Of a stretch of 64,000 nucleotides of DNA, positions 54,684 to 64,000 are shown piece by piece (position 1 is the stretch's first letter; each line of letters opens with the position of its first letter). The DNA lies in contig NC_135071.1 in the NCBI RefSeq assembly GCF_051401765.1, positions 20,486,961 to 20,550,960 of the forward strand, in the 5' to 3' direction. The stretch is from Calliopsis andreniformis. Lineage: Eukaryota; Arthropoda; Insecta; Hymenoptera; Andrenidae. Under the pieces are notes generated by a model that did not search any database, had not been told where the DNA came from, and worked only from the letters and a program-made list of their open reading frames with translations. A program made the position numbers and the translations under genes.

Positions 54684-57600
54684 ATGGCAGAAGAATGCAG
54701 TGATGTTAAATCAACAGGACCATCTTCACCACGAAGTCCACAGAACAACAGCACAGGGGGAAAACCTAGTAGTCCTCATTCCCCCAGGCAGCCAAGGCGT
54801 GTGAAGCTAACTCAACAACAATTGGACAGCATGACAAAGGACGAGCTAGCAGCCAAGTGGCATGAACAGGACTTGTATGTGGAGTGTCTAGAGGCCCAGG
54901 CGGCAGCCCAGGAAGGTACTGAGATCACATGAGTGAGGCCATCTCACTCACCACATTTCTTAAGCGAATTTACGAATGCCAGAACACAACGGTCTCTTGT
55001 ACAAGACAAGACTTTTATAGGGACACTAAGATTAGGGGTCAAGCGTTTTATTCGTACAGTGTTTAGGATGATAATGACACTAAGTTTTTTTATATTTTAA
55101 GATTGATAAGAAATTTGAGTAAATAATAGCATAAGAATATAGGTGAAATCACTAAGAACACTTTTTATAACACTGATAAATGGATATCATTTGTACAAAA
55201 TTTCTGTATACATAGAAATATTGGATAGATCAGTTTGGTAAAACGTTTTTTAGATACAGAATAGTGATAGTATTAATATTGTATAAATTTTCACAACTAC
55301 ATTTGTGGTGTGTAGTGCGGGTAATTAAATTAACGCCAATATGTCCAGTGTTTGAAATTTTATTGGTGAGCAGAAGTGGTGTGACGGTTACATATACCGC
55401 ACATATGAGAGGGTCTAGTACAATATTATCTGCAAGTAACGCACAATTCTACCATCTGGTGTTAAGTTGCGTTACCCTTGATATTAAAAATTACTTAATA
55501 CTAAAAGTAAAGTGCATATTGAAAAAGAAAGTGATATTGTGTGACAAGAAGAGATGACAAGGTTTCCTTGAATGTGTTTGCTATAAATCATTTCTTTTAC
55601 AATAATAAACGCACACAGCTTACTTTTGATATGATTTCATAAGTGACTGTGCAGTGTGCGCGTATTTTTCCACAGTGTAGTAAAACCACACTGCCAAAAG
55701 CAGGAAAGTGCGTGTGTGTTTGTGTGTACATTGGATATCGAGTTTCCACTTTGCGAGGATTAAATGAAATACAACATCCTTGCTGGCTCTGAATATACAA
55801 CTCGGGAGAGTAAAAACAGAGGCCCTATGTCATCCTTTGGCCTACAAAACACAGTGCCAGGGGTGCGTGAACCCATGTTTTGGTGAAGTACGAAACCTTT
55901 AATTGATGCAGTTACCATCTGAAAATCCAGTTGCTTTTTCCAGTCCTAACAGTTCTTATCCCCGTCTATATATCTTTAATATTATCTTATATTTAGATAT
56001 ACCTGATAAAACCAAGTACCTTTAATTATGTTCCTAGACTTCCATCCCTGTTTATTCTCATTATGAACGCAATTCATGCATGCATTTGTACCTGCACCAT
56101 AACTTCCTGATGTCCAAATACCAATCTGAAAAATACAAACCTGATCAAATAAGGAAAGGGAAGTCATCTTGTGACAACATCTGTGTCTGCAACAAGTAGT
56201 CTGTCTATTCTCATGGAAGAAAATTAACGTCCACTCTTGGTCTCGGTGGAAGCACAGAGAATCTCACAAATGGCACGATGCAACGACTTCAAATTCAAAG
56301 TATGCGCTAATTAAAAATGTCAGTTGTCGGACAGTCAATGTCACGTACCTATAAAAACATATTTTGTTTATGCGCACTTAGGGCAAGACAGTAGTAGATT
56401 TTCACCACTATGCTTTGTTTCACCAAAAACATACGATTATGAAATATAAAAAAGTGTACAGAATATTCTGTACCATTACATTATATGTGTACATATATTT
56501 TAAGGTTTCAAGCTCTCTATGTGTCTCATACATTTGTAAAATTAACGATTAAAAGATTATTTAAAAACTGTTAATTTTATAATAAATATATAGCTAAGCT
56601 TCACATGCTAAAACTATAGTTGAAATAAAAAAATTATTTAATAAGTGTTTATATAATTAGTATAGATGAAATTGTAACATTTTCATGTATTTATATTTAA
56701 AGAAGCACATAGACGGCTTTAAACGGAGAAAATTAAGTTAAAAGAAAAAATAACAATATTCCTTTATAGGTGAACTATCTTCATTGCGAGAGTCTGAAAG
56801 CAAATACAGGCAACAGCATGCAGAAGCATCTCATAGGGAGAAAATTTTAGTCAGGAGACTCGCGTCAAAAGAGCAAGAATTGCAAGAGTATATAGTACGT
56901 AGACGTCTTATTTTTCCAAACATAATATATACAGACATCTATAAAAAATGTTTAAATTAAGTATTTAATTTATGTTTATTTTAGAATCAAAGTGCTGAGA
57001 TGAAAGCCGCTAATGCTCCGTCCGCTGCCGCATTAAGATCCGCGTTGCTAGATCCAGCTGTTAATATTCTAATTCAGAAATTAAGGCAAGAGCTTGTTAC
57101 AACAAAAGCTAAATTGGAAGATACCCAAAATGAACTTAGCGCGTGGAAATTTACACCAGATAGGTAGATAAACTCTATTTTGCTTATTATTTAATTTAAA
57201 TGCTTCTCTAAGTAATGATTTGATTTGTACTTGCAGTAACACGGGAAAAAGACTAATGGCAAAATGCAGATTGTTGTATCAGGAGAATGAAGAACTAGGT
57301 CGTATGATTGCTAGTGGTCGAATTGCCAAGCTTGAAGGAGACCTTGCACTTCAAAGAAGCTTCAGCGAAGAAATGAAAAAGTCACAATCAGGTATTATTT
57401 CGAGATTTTGTTGTTAATATTAACTGCAAGTATGTTATAAAATAAATTAATTAATATATTTTTCACACGTTTGTTTACAGAGTTGGACGAGTTCTTGCAA
57501 GATTTAGACGAGGACGTAGAAGGGATGCAGAGTACAATTTATTTCTTGCAACAAGAATTACGTAAAGCTCGCGAGTCAGTAACTTTGTTACAACAAGAAA

Positions 57601-58199
57601 ATGCAGCGCTGAAGGCTAATTCCAGTGAAAATAATCTAACAAATGGGCTGTCGCCGCATACACCACCGATCAAAAAAGAAGAATCAGAGGAACATTTAGT
57701 TTCGGACACAAAGACTTCGAAGTCAATGGAGGATAGTGATGTGTGCAAAGGTGTTAGGACTCCACCGTTATCAGCAGGACGATCGCCACAGTGTGAATTC
57801 TCAAGTATTGAAAGAACAGAACGAATTGAACGTAAGCCTACTCAGGCAGATCATAACGATGAAAGCTCCAGTGATTCAGCCGCTTTGATTATTAAAGTTG
57901 AAAATGAAGAACTAAGTGATAGGGAGGAAGAACACGAAGAAAATCGTAATAATAAGAGGATATTGAGAAGCAAAAGTCATAATAGAAGTAGCAGTAAAAC
58001 TAATGGGGAAGAAGTGGTAACTAGAACAACGCGGGGTAGGGATAGGACCAAAAGGGACAAAAGTGCACCAGGTAGTGATGACGAAAGGACACACAAAAAG
58101 AAGAGAAGAGAGAGCATCCTTTCTCTAGACTATAACGAAGCTGATGATGATGCATTAGTTCTAACTAATGGTGAGACGCTCCAGAGTGATCCAGAGTGA
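54684..58199 (+). CDS. fl(2)d: WTAP / Fl(2)d, m6A writer subunit and splicing regulator
   Basis: A core adaptor of the METTL3-METTL14 m6A methyltransferase complex in the nucleus. In Drosophila, Fl(2)d is needed for female Sex-lethal splicing. Exons: 54684-54915, 56770-56894, 56985-57163, 57237-57391, 57481-58199; all phases join (469 aa). A 5' UTR exon begins at 54567. The N-terminus is Ser/Pro-rich. The highly conserved WTAP coiled coil then runs from about 43 to 290, with landmarks QQQLDSMTKDELAAKW, LLDPAVNILIQKL, NTGKRLMAKCRLLYQENEELG and FLQDLDEDVEGMQSTIYFLQ. The C-terminal 170 residues are acidic then Lys/Arg/Ser-rich, as in insect Fl(2)d and longer than in human WTAP. Reading through the first donor gives only six more residues then a stop, so intron retention would make a short form. 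Confidence 0.95.
54916..56769 (+). other. WTAP intron 1 with possible minus-strand exons
   Basis: A 1.85-kb intron, by far the longest between coding exons of this gene. On the minus strand, a TTTTTCAG acceptor precedes 56125, and the frame down to about 56003 encodes a peptide with a CMNC pair and ends at a possible donor GTATAT. A second open piece on the same strand begins at an ATG near 55921, 3 bases after TTTTCAG. Neither piece matches a family I know. They could be a nested gene, an antisense RNA or chance. Confidence 0.3.
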
Positions 58200-59640
58200 A
58201 CAGTTTTCTAGGATGATTTTATACATATAACGTTTGTTACGTATAAATAAGGCTTGACGTGACTTGACATAAATAGTACAAGCTAAATTTAATGCTCCAT
58301 ATTTTTTGGATTGTTTAAAAACTATACAACACAAAAACTTGTTAGAGATAAATCGTCCATTGTTTTTTAATTACTTTTGGTAATATGTTTCTGTAAATAT
58401 AACTCTTATTTAAGTAGTTATAAGTCACGTTAATGCCGAGAAAATTACACACGACTACATACAATTATATGTACACGGAATAATGCGGCGTTGGAATAAA
58501 GGGGTAGATAGTTAAAATTATTTCTTTTGCAATTGAATTGCAGTGAAGTTTTTCATAAGAATTCATTATTACGTAAAGAAAACACATCGATGTTTTTAAA
58601 CGGCTCTTTATAAATTCAGTGAAGAAAAAGGATGATAGTAAGACCCGTCTTGTTAGATTTTTTGATAGAATTGCAAATAATACGAATGATAATATAAAAC
58701 AATAATTAAGGCTATGCCTTTTCTATCATGTAAATACACAAATGTTAATATCCGATACACGACGACGCACATGCGTAGATTTATACACGATTATGTGCGC
58801 AATAATTTGTATGTATGTAATGTTTTTCCATTGTGAGATACGCATGTAGGTATGCGTTATCCATGCATAAAATGTGCTTTTAATTGTGTATAATAAAATT
58901 GAGGTCTATTTGTTAGATTTATTGAATACCTGTAAATTATGCGAAATACAAGACAAATGTTAATTTCAGTAAAATATGCGGACTGACATTGTACGTAACG
59001 AAACGTCACATTTGTGTCTTTAATTTCACTTTTCCAAGAACAAATGTATATATTATTTACATTACTATTTTGTATTACACTTACACAAAATACGTGTTTT
59101 TCATATCATTTCTATTATAAAAGTTAATTTCTCTTTTCACTGTTTTATAATTTTGGTATACAATATTCAGAACGACTATAAATATATTTCGTACAGGGCA
59201 TATAATTTGTCAAATATAATTAAGACTACAATTAATATGCCATTCAGATTGGAATATATCTTTCATATAAACTGATTACTACTGTTGTACAGTGTGATTT
59301 ATTAATTAAAAATCTCGTTACAGTATACAAATTCGATTGTTCAAAATAATTATAAAGTACCAAATAAGGTACCATTCCCCTGTTTGTTTTGCTTAGTGTT
59401 ACAGTTTTAAAAAAAATTTATTCTCATTAAAGGGTTACACAGGGTTTCTACAAATTATGAATAAAGATTTTCAGTCTTGACAGAAGTTATCAAGCTGTAT
59501 AGTGTTATTCATAAAAACTAATCGGGTCCAAATTGTAAAATCTTTAAAATTTTAATAATATTTTAAAATCACAGTAAATTCAGCAAATGTATAGAATAAA
59601 CGATTCTTAAAGTATTATACGCGTAGAGGTAATTTCAAAA
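58200..59640 (+). other. WTAP 3' UTR and intergenic DNA
   Basis: AT-rich and without a supportable gene. AATAAA at 58892-58897 would give a 3' UTR of about 0.7 kb. Beyond it is low-complexity AT-rich DNA up to the Sod2 promoter region. Confidence 0.6.
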
Positions 59641-59641
59641 T

Positions 59642-59680
59642 GTAAAGTGTTTACCGCCATTGGAGTAAATTGTGACGTAA
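59642..59680 (+). promoter_or_regulatory. Sod2 promoter motifs: forkhead palindrome and CRE/ATF site
   Basis: GTAAAGTGTTTAC at 59642-59654 is an interrupted palindrome whose right half, TGTTTAC, matches the FOXO core. CCGCCATTGG (59654-59663) has a reversed CCAAT core. TGACGTAA at 59673-59680 matches a CREB/ATF half-palindrome. They lie 180-220 bp before the Sod2 ATG. FOXO control of MnSOD is known in other animals; here it is inferred. Confidence 0.5.
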
Positions 59681-59858
59681 TAAGTGACACTGGTGCTTTG
59701 AATTCCTGAACCATTTTCCGGCATCCGCAAGCATTGCGATATTTGCAACCATTCGCGGTAGGTCGCCGATCGACGTTAGTGCCGTAGTATTCGCAACTTT
59801 TCGCTGCAATTTTATACAGTAACTTTATCCAGTAACTGTATTCAGAAAAGTTACAACA

Positions 59859-61499
59859 ATGTTCGCAGTGAAACGCACTTTGCTGTCTAATGCAGTGTAA
59901 GTCTACTCGTATTATTCATTTACTATTACTACAAGCCTATATTATATAAGTTCTAACCTAACATTTTGTACAGTTTCTTGTCATTAATACACAATTCTTT
60001 GTTTGTAACAAAAATATATTCATTTCATTACGTTTACTTGCATTTCAAAAATGTGTACATTATACCATTTTATTATATAGAAAATGTTGCAATTTAGTCA
60101 TTCAATGTTGATAACTACTATTAATGTAATATCTATATAATTTGATTCGTACGATTGTTTATGTAATTCAATTATGTTTCGATACATACTTTAATTTATA
60201 TCAGTTATCACTTTATTGGAAAATTTATCAGTTGTGGAATAACGTATATTTGTACTATATGTTCAGTTAAAAAAAAAAAAAGCTTTAACTTATAACAATG
60301 AGATACTACTTAGTTCATAAAAAATAATAGGAGCATTCATTTTTTAATTGTTCTTATTGTGCATATGAATATAAAGAGTGAATATAAATTTGACCTCTGT
60401 CAAACAGATATACATATGTCAGATAAGCTCTTTGTCAATCTGACATTTAAATATTACTGTTCTTGAAATGAAAAGTTATAAAATAAAACAGCTTTAATCT
60501 CTTACAAAATTCAGGTTATCAGAAATTAAAAATATGTTACGTTGTAAATACGATAATTTTTTCATTATCTCTAAAGTTTAAAATTCTTATTTTTTACACG
60601 CACATTTGCAAGTTCGTGTTTGATAATGAGAACAATTTGATTTATTGCGTTTAATCACATAATATTCGCAAATCAAGAAAGTTGGTTTCAAATTATCGAT
60701 TTATTTTCTAAGTGTGATACAGGGCATAAAATTTTTAGTTACATTATGACGATTTTTAAAATTTTCTTCTTTTGTTTTGTAGCAAAGACGCATTTAAAAG
60801 AGCGAAGCACACGCTTCCTGACTTGCCCTACGATTACAAGGCTTTGGAACCAATTATATGTGCCGAAATCATGCAGCTTCATCATTCGAAACACCACGCG
60901 ACTTATGTGAATAATCTGAATGTCGCTGAAGAGAAATTGAAAGAAGCAGTCGCGAAAGGCGACGTCAACGCGCAAATTGCTCTAGGTCCAGCGATCAAAT
61001 TTAACGGTGGTGGTCATTTGAATCATTCGATTTTCTGGAACAATCTTTCGCCGTGCGGTGGTGACCCAGATCGTAAGTTTTTTGCTTGAAACAAAGTATT
61101 TTGTTTTCTAGTAAGTTGTGTAGTTCGTAAGATTATGAATTCTAGTTTTGAATGTTACTTCTTTTTGCAGCTGCCCTTTGCAAGCAAATTCAAGAGGACT
61201 TCGGTAGCATGGCAGAAATGCAAAAGCGATTATCCGAAAGTACCGTTGCGATCCAAGGTTCCGGTTGGGGCTGGCTGGCATATGATCAGAAAGCAAAATC
61301 ACTCAGAATAGCGACGTGTGCTAATCAGGATCCCTTGCAAGCTACAACTGGGTTAATACCACTCTTTGGTATTGATGTGTGGGAACACGCTTACTATTTG
61401 CAGTACAAAAATGTACGACCTGACTATGTTAAGGCAATTTTCGATATTGTTAACTGGAAAGATGTTAATGCCCGTTTCAAACAAGCAGCTGGCTGTTAG
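59859..61499 (+). CDS. Sod2: superoxide dismutase [Mn], mitochondrial
   Basis: Converts superoxide to oxygen and hydrogen peroxide in the mitochondrial matrix. Exons: 59859-59896, 60783-61072, 61171-61499; phases join, giving 218 aa, the usual length. Exon 1 encodes 12 codons of a basic targeting leader, and the mature enzyme probably begins near Lys21 ([11 protein letters not shown]). The Mn ligands are all visible: His46 in QLHHSKHH, His in [10 protein letters not shown] (about 94), and Asp and His in the DVWEHAYY block of exon 3. Second-shell residues ([14 protein letters not shown]) are intact. No substitutions of key residues or breaks were seen. AATAAA at 61842-61847 probably ends the transcript. 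Confidence 0.97.
59897..60782 (+). other. Sod2 intron 1
   Basis: An 886-bp AT-rich intron after the leader-encoding exon. It contains a poly-A run near 60270 and no recognisable nested feature. Confidence 0.85.
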
Positions 61500-61919
61500 A
61501 GTGAATGGTTACGCGTAGCGGTCGAATCTTGAAGTATGATAGCGTCGAGAGTACTTGTTATTTAGTAGGAATTACCTTTCCGAAAAATAATTTCAAACTT
61601 TTGGTTCCTTTATCCAACTTGAAAAGGTATTTATGGTTTTGTATACACATATTTGATACATACTGTACACCATCGTATGTTATAACAAACGAAGAAACAG
61701 TAAAACTCATGAAAAAAACCTTAATGCTGTCATTTTGTGCTATCTTTCATGAACAAGATCAAAGTTATACATTTATACTTCAAATCCTCAGCTCACATTT
61801 CCTAAAAAAAATTAAGAAGACATATTGATTAGAAGAATTTCAATAAAAACTATCTAAGTAGAGTAATTACGCCAAAATTATCATATTGTAAATTTTTTCA
61901 TACACTTTACAGCAAATTT
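61500..61919 (+). other. Sod2 3' UTR and adjacent DNA
   Basis: A 107-codon open frame (61505-61828) lies directly after the Sod2 stop. It is AT-biased, has no domain and sits in the presumed 3' UTR, so I treat it as chance. The polyadenylation signal at 61842 marks the probable end. Confidence 0.7.
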
Positions 61920-62640
61920 AAACGATCACAATTTTTGGGCAAAAAAGAATTGCCAACAGTTAAGCTGCTGTAACTTTGTGAAGAAAATTGCAGGGATCCA
62001 AGCCTAGGCTTATTTGAAAGAGCAAAGTTTCTACTTTCTCATTCCTGAATTGAATTTTTCCGCAGATCATTTTCTACTTAGCTGCAGACCGAGACAAAGA
62101 GGGTAGTTTTTCCTGAAACTACTTCAAATTCAGACCATTCTCACATACTCGACAAATTTTTTTTAGCACGAATTTTGCAGTAAATTTCAAGTCTGACACC
62201 TGCCCTTTCAAATGAGACTTTAGTGAGTCATCTACAATTTTTTTTCGCCGAGCTATTGCACTTTAACTGGAGTAACAACCAAGGTACACCTTGGATGACG
62301 TGGTGATTCCGAGACTAACGGCTCACTTTTCATTCAGAACGCGATATCTCGACAAAAAAAAATCGTAGAACGCTCGCTATGGTCTCGTTCGAAAGGGGAG
62401 GGTTCAGGCTTCAATATCCTCCCAGCAGAAGTGCCGAAAAAAATTCGTCAAGTCCCTGAGAGTCGTGCGAAGTTGGAAAACGTTCAGGATAAAACCACCC
62501 TCTCTCTAGCGGCATGTTGCGAAGTAGAGATTTTTTTTGGCCAAGTTCAATTTAGAAGTGTGAAAGTAGAGACTTTACCCTTTAAAATGCCACTAGGCTC
62601 ATCTTCCTGCGATTCTTTTCTGAGAGTTACATGAACTCAA
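61920..62640. repeat. degenerate repeat cluster with inverted arms
   Basis: A module of about 60 bp at 62200-62260 (CCTTTC, GAGAC, TCTAC, T8, CGCCGAG, TATTGC in order) recurs as an imperfect reverse complement at 62341-62402. More diverged T8-containing modules lie near 62155 and 62530. Together they look like an old interspersed or satellite-like repeat with copies in both orientations. No coding capacity was seen. Confidence 0.6.
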
Positions 62641-63075
62641 AAATCGACAATTTTTAGGGCCGAAATCAGTGAACCTTTAATTTTATTGCGTATGTGTTTC
62701 GTTAATTAAAAATCCGTTACCGACTGTATTGGTTGGTATGTGTGTGATTCCCAAAACCATCACTAATGAGTATAGAGGGCGCAAAAAAGAAAACTGTTTC
62801 GCGAAGTCGGTATTGTAGACAATGCGACATAACCTCATAAAGTAGTAAGTCTATTCTATACATGGTCAGTGGAAGTACTTTGCAATGAGATAATCAAGAG
62901 AACAGACGTCAGCGCCACGTGCTGGTTAGAAAGCTGCACGAGCGAGCGCTGAGAAAGAAGAAAAAGACGCCTAACCCCTGGTTTTGAGAATCGATCGCTT
63001 AGAGTCGAGTCGTCTCGTGTCGCGACGCGAACATATACGTTGTGCCTCAAGGAACGTCGCGGAATCAGAACCAGT
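62641..63075 (+). promoter_or_regulatory. probable promoter and 5' UTR of the gene at the right end
   Basis: GC content and CpG rise towards 63050 (TCTCGTGTCGCGACGCG near 63012). A CTCF-like GCGCCACGTGCTGG lies at 62912-62925. No TATA box was seen. The position directly before the start codon at 63076 suggests a promoter region, by inference. Confidence 0.4.
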
Positions 63076-63122
63076 ATGGCCGGAGGACCTCAGCTGTTTT
63101 CGCGTCACTGGCTACGTATTTG
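63076..63122 (+). CDS. probable first coding exon of an unidentified gene (continues beyond window)
   Basis: An ATG with good context (CAGTATGGCC) opens 15 codons, MAGGPQLFSRHWLRI plus two bases (TG), and ends exactly at the strong donor GTGAGT (63123). CpG-rich promoter-like DNA precedes it. No second exon was found before 64000, so the product cannot be named. The short hydrophobic and basic start might be a targeting sequence, but the evidence is thin. Confidence 0.45.
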
Positions 63123-64000
63123 GTGAGTGAAAAGCATTCTTGTCATTTTAATTTTCCGCGTTGAACATTACACTTATTATCTCGCAGACATGGTAATATC
63201 TCTGTATTTTCACATCTTCATTTACACGTAACAGTTTGCGTATCGTCAGCTCGCAAGCATTAAGCCGCGTCACGAATTATTTATTCTCCCTTTTATTTCT
63301 CATTATCTCCAGTGCAACAATGGGTCCCTAAATCAGAGACATTGTGGTTTTTGTACCCCTTGGTTTGCTGTATCGATTACTGCCTCCTTACTGTCATTGT
63401 CCTGTCAACACGTCGAGAGTATACGAGCTAGAAATTTTGTAACAATTATACATGTACAATAATGAGGGCAAGATAAATTATTCTTCCAGATAAGCTTACT
63501 ATACTTTTTTATTATATTAATAGAAATCTGGCACAACTGTCTAGTCGTTCCGTCAAGTAGTCTTTAGTGATACTGCAATTGTGTTTTAGAACGCACTGTT
63601 CTATACGTACAGAAGGTGTTTAGAAAGATGTGCATGTGTTTCTAGCTGATATTACTATGTATATGTTCGCACGAATATTGAATGATACACGACCGGTGGA
63701 TGTCAATCTGTAATATAAATTCTGGAGCTAGTTAATTAAGGGCGCATTTGTAGCATGCTTAAATGATTCACAATGTCAGAGCATCAGAAGTATTAACTAC
63801 CATCGAAGATGGCGCTTTCGACCTAGTCAATGAACGTTGGAATTCAGTCGTTTCTGTCGCAAATTTTTTTGCAGTAAAACATGACGCTCCCTTAAGATAT
63901 AATTTTATTAAATACTTGTATGTTGAAATAGGGATCATTACGGAGGGTACGGTAACACACTTTCCAGAGAGGAAGGGTTTTCGAAATGAAAGTATACAAG
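63123..64000 (+). other. presumed first intron, right end of window
   Basis: AT-rich with no supportable coding exon. It includes AGATGGCGCT at 63807-63816, which resembles a CTCF core. It runs out of the window. Confidence 0.4.

Noticed and set aside
61505..61828. 107-codon open frame right after the Sod2 stop
   Set aside because: AT-biased, without domains, and inside the presumed Sod2 3' UTR before the AATAAA at 61842.

Overview
This is animal nuclear DNA, most likely an insect and probably a hymenopteran. The coding genes have short introns (often 65-100 bp) with GT-AG borders. Their proteins are insect-like single-copy genes, coding exons are AT-rich, and the gene-poor left part is markedly more GC- and CpG-rich. 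The species cannot be named from the sequence alone. No bacterial, viral, CRISPR or tRNA features were found.

Layout. Positions 1 to about 19.8 kb hold no gene that I can support. This is GC-richer, CpG-rich, pyrimidine/purine-skewed DNA with a (CGG)11 array, a G-quadruplex candidate, small palindromes and one stray TATA-type promoter. A non-coding first exon near 19.8-20.03 kb probably starts AKAP1 (spoonbill-like), whose coding exons lie at 26.2-28.2 kb. After a convergent intergenic gap holding a MITE-like inverted-repeat element (about 30.88-31.17 kb) comes P5C dehydrogenase (ALDH4A1) on the minus strand (32.7-37.2 kb). PRPF40 (37.85-41.1 kb, minus) and golgin-245 (42.0-48.0 kb, plus) diverge from a shared interval of about 0.8 kb. 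TMEM177 (48.6-49.6 kb, minus) then diverges from an unrecognised Ser-rich basic protein gene (50.6-52.7 kb, plus). WTAP/fl(2)d (54.7-58.2 kb, plus) and mitochondrial Mn-superoxide dismutase (59.86-61.5 kb, plus) follow. A degenerate repeat cluster (61.9-62.6 kb) separates Sod2 from a probable first exon of another plus-strand gene at 63.08 kb that leaves the window.

How the genes relate. They do not form a pathway. Several act at mitochondria: AKAP1 (outer membrane RNA and kinase anchor), P5C dehydrogenase (matrix proline catabolism), TMEM177 (COX2 assembly) and MnSOD (matrix superoxide removal). Two act on RNA: PRPF40 (U1 snRNP-linked splicing) and WTAP/Fl(2)d (m6A writer and splicing regulator). 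Golgin-245 is a trans-Golgi tether. Clustering of mitochondrial genes here may be chance.

Gene models were built by hand from GT-AG junctions with reading phase checked across every junction. Five of the seven complete models (golgin-245, AKAP1, P5CDh, Sod2, WTAP) join with no phase conflict. PRPF40 and TMEM177 each needed a choice of splice site at one point. I found no clear undescribed system. The best leads are the inverted-repeat element carrying CTCF-like motifs, the unrecognised gene at 50.6 kb, and possible minus-strand exons inside the first WTAP intron.
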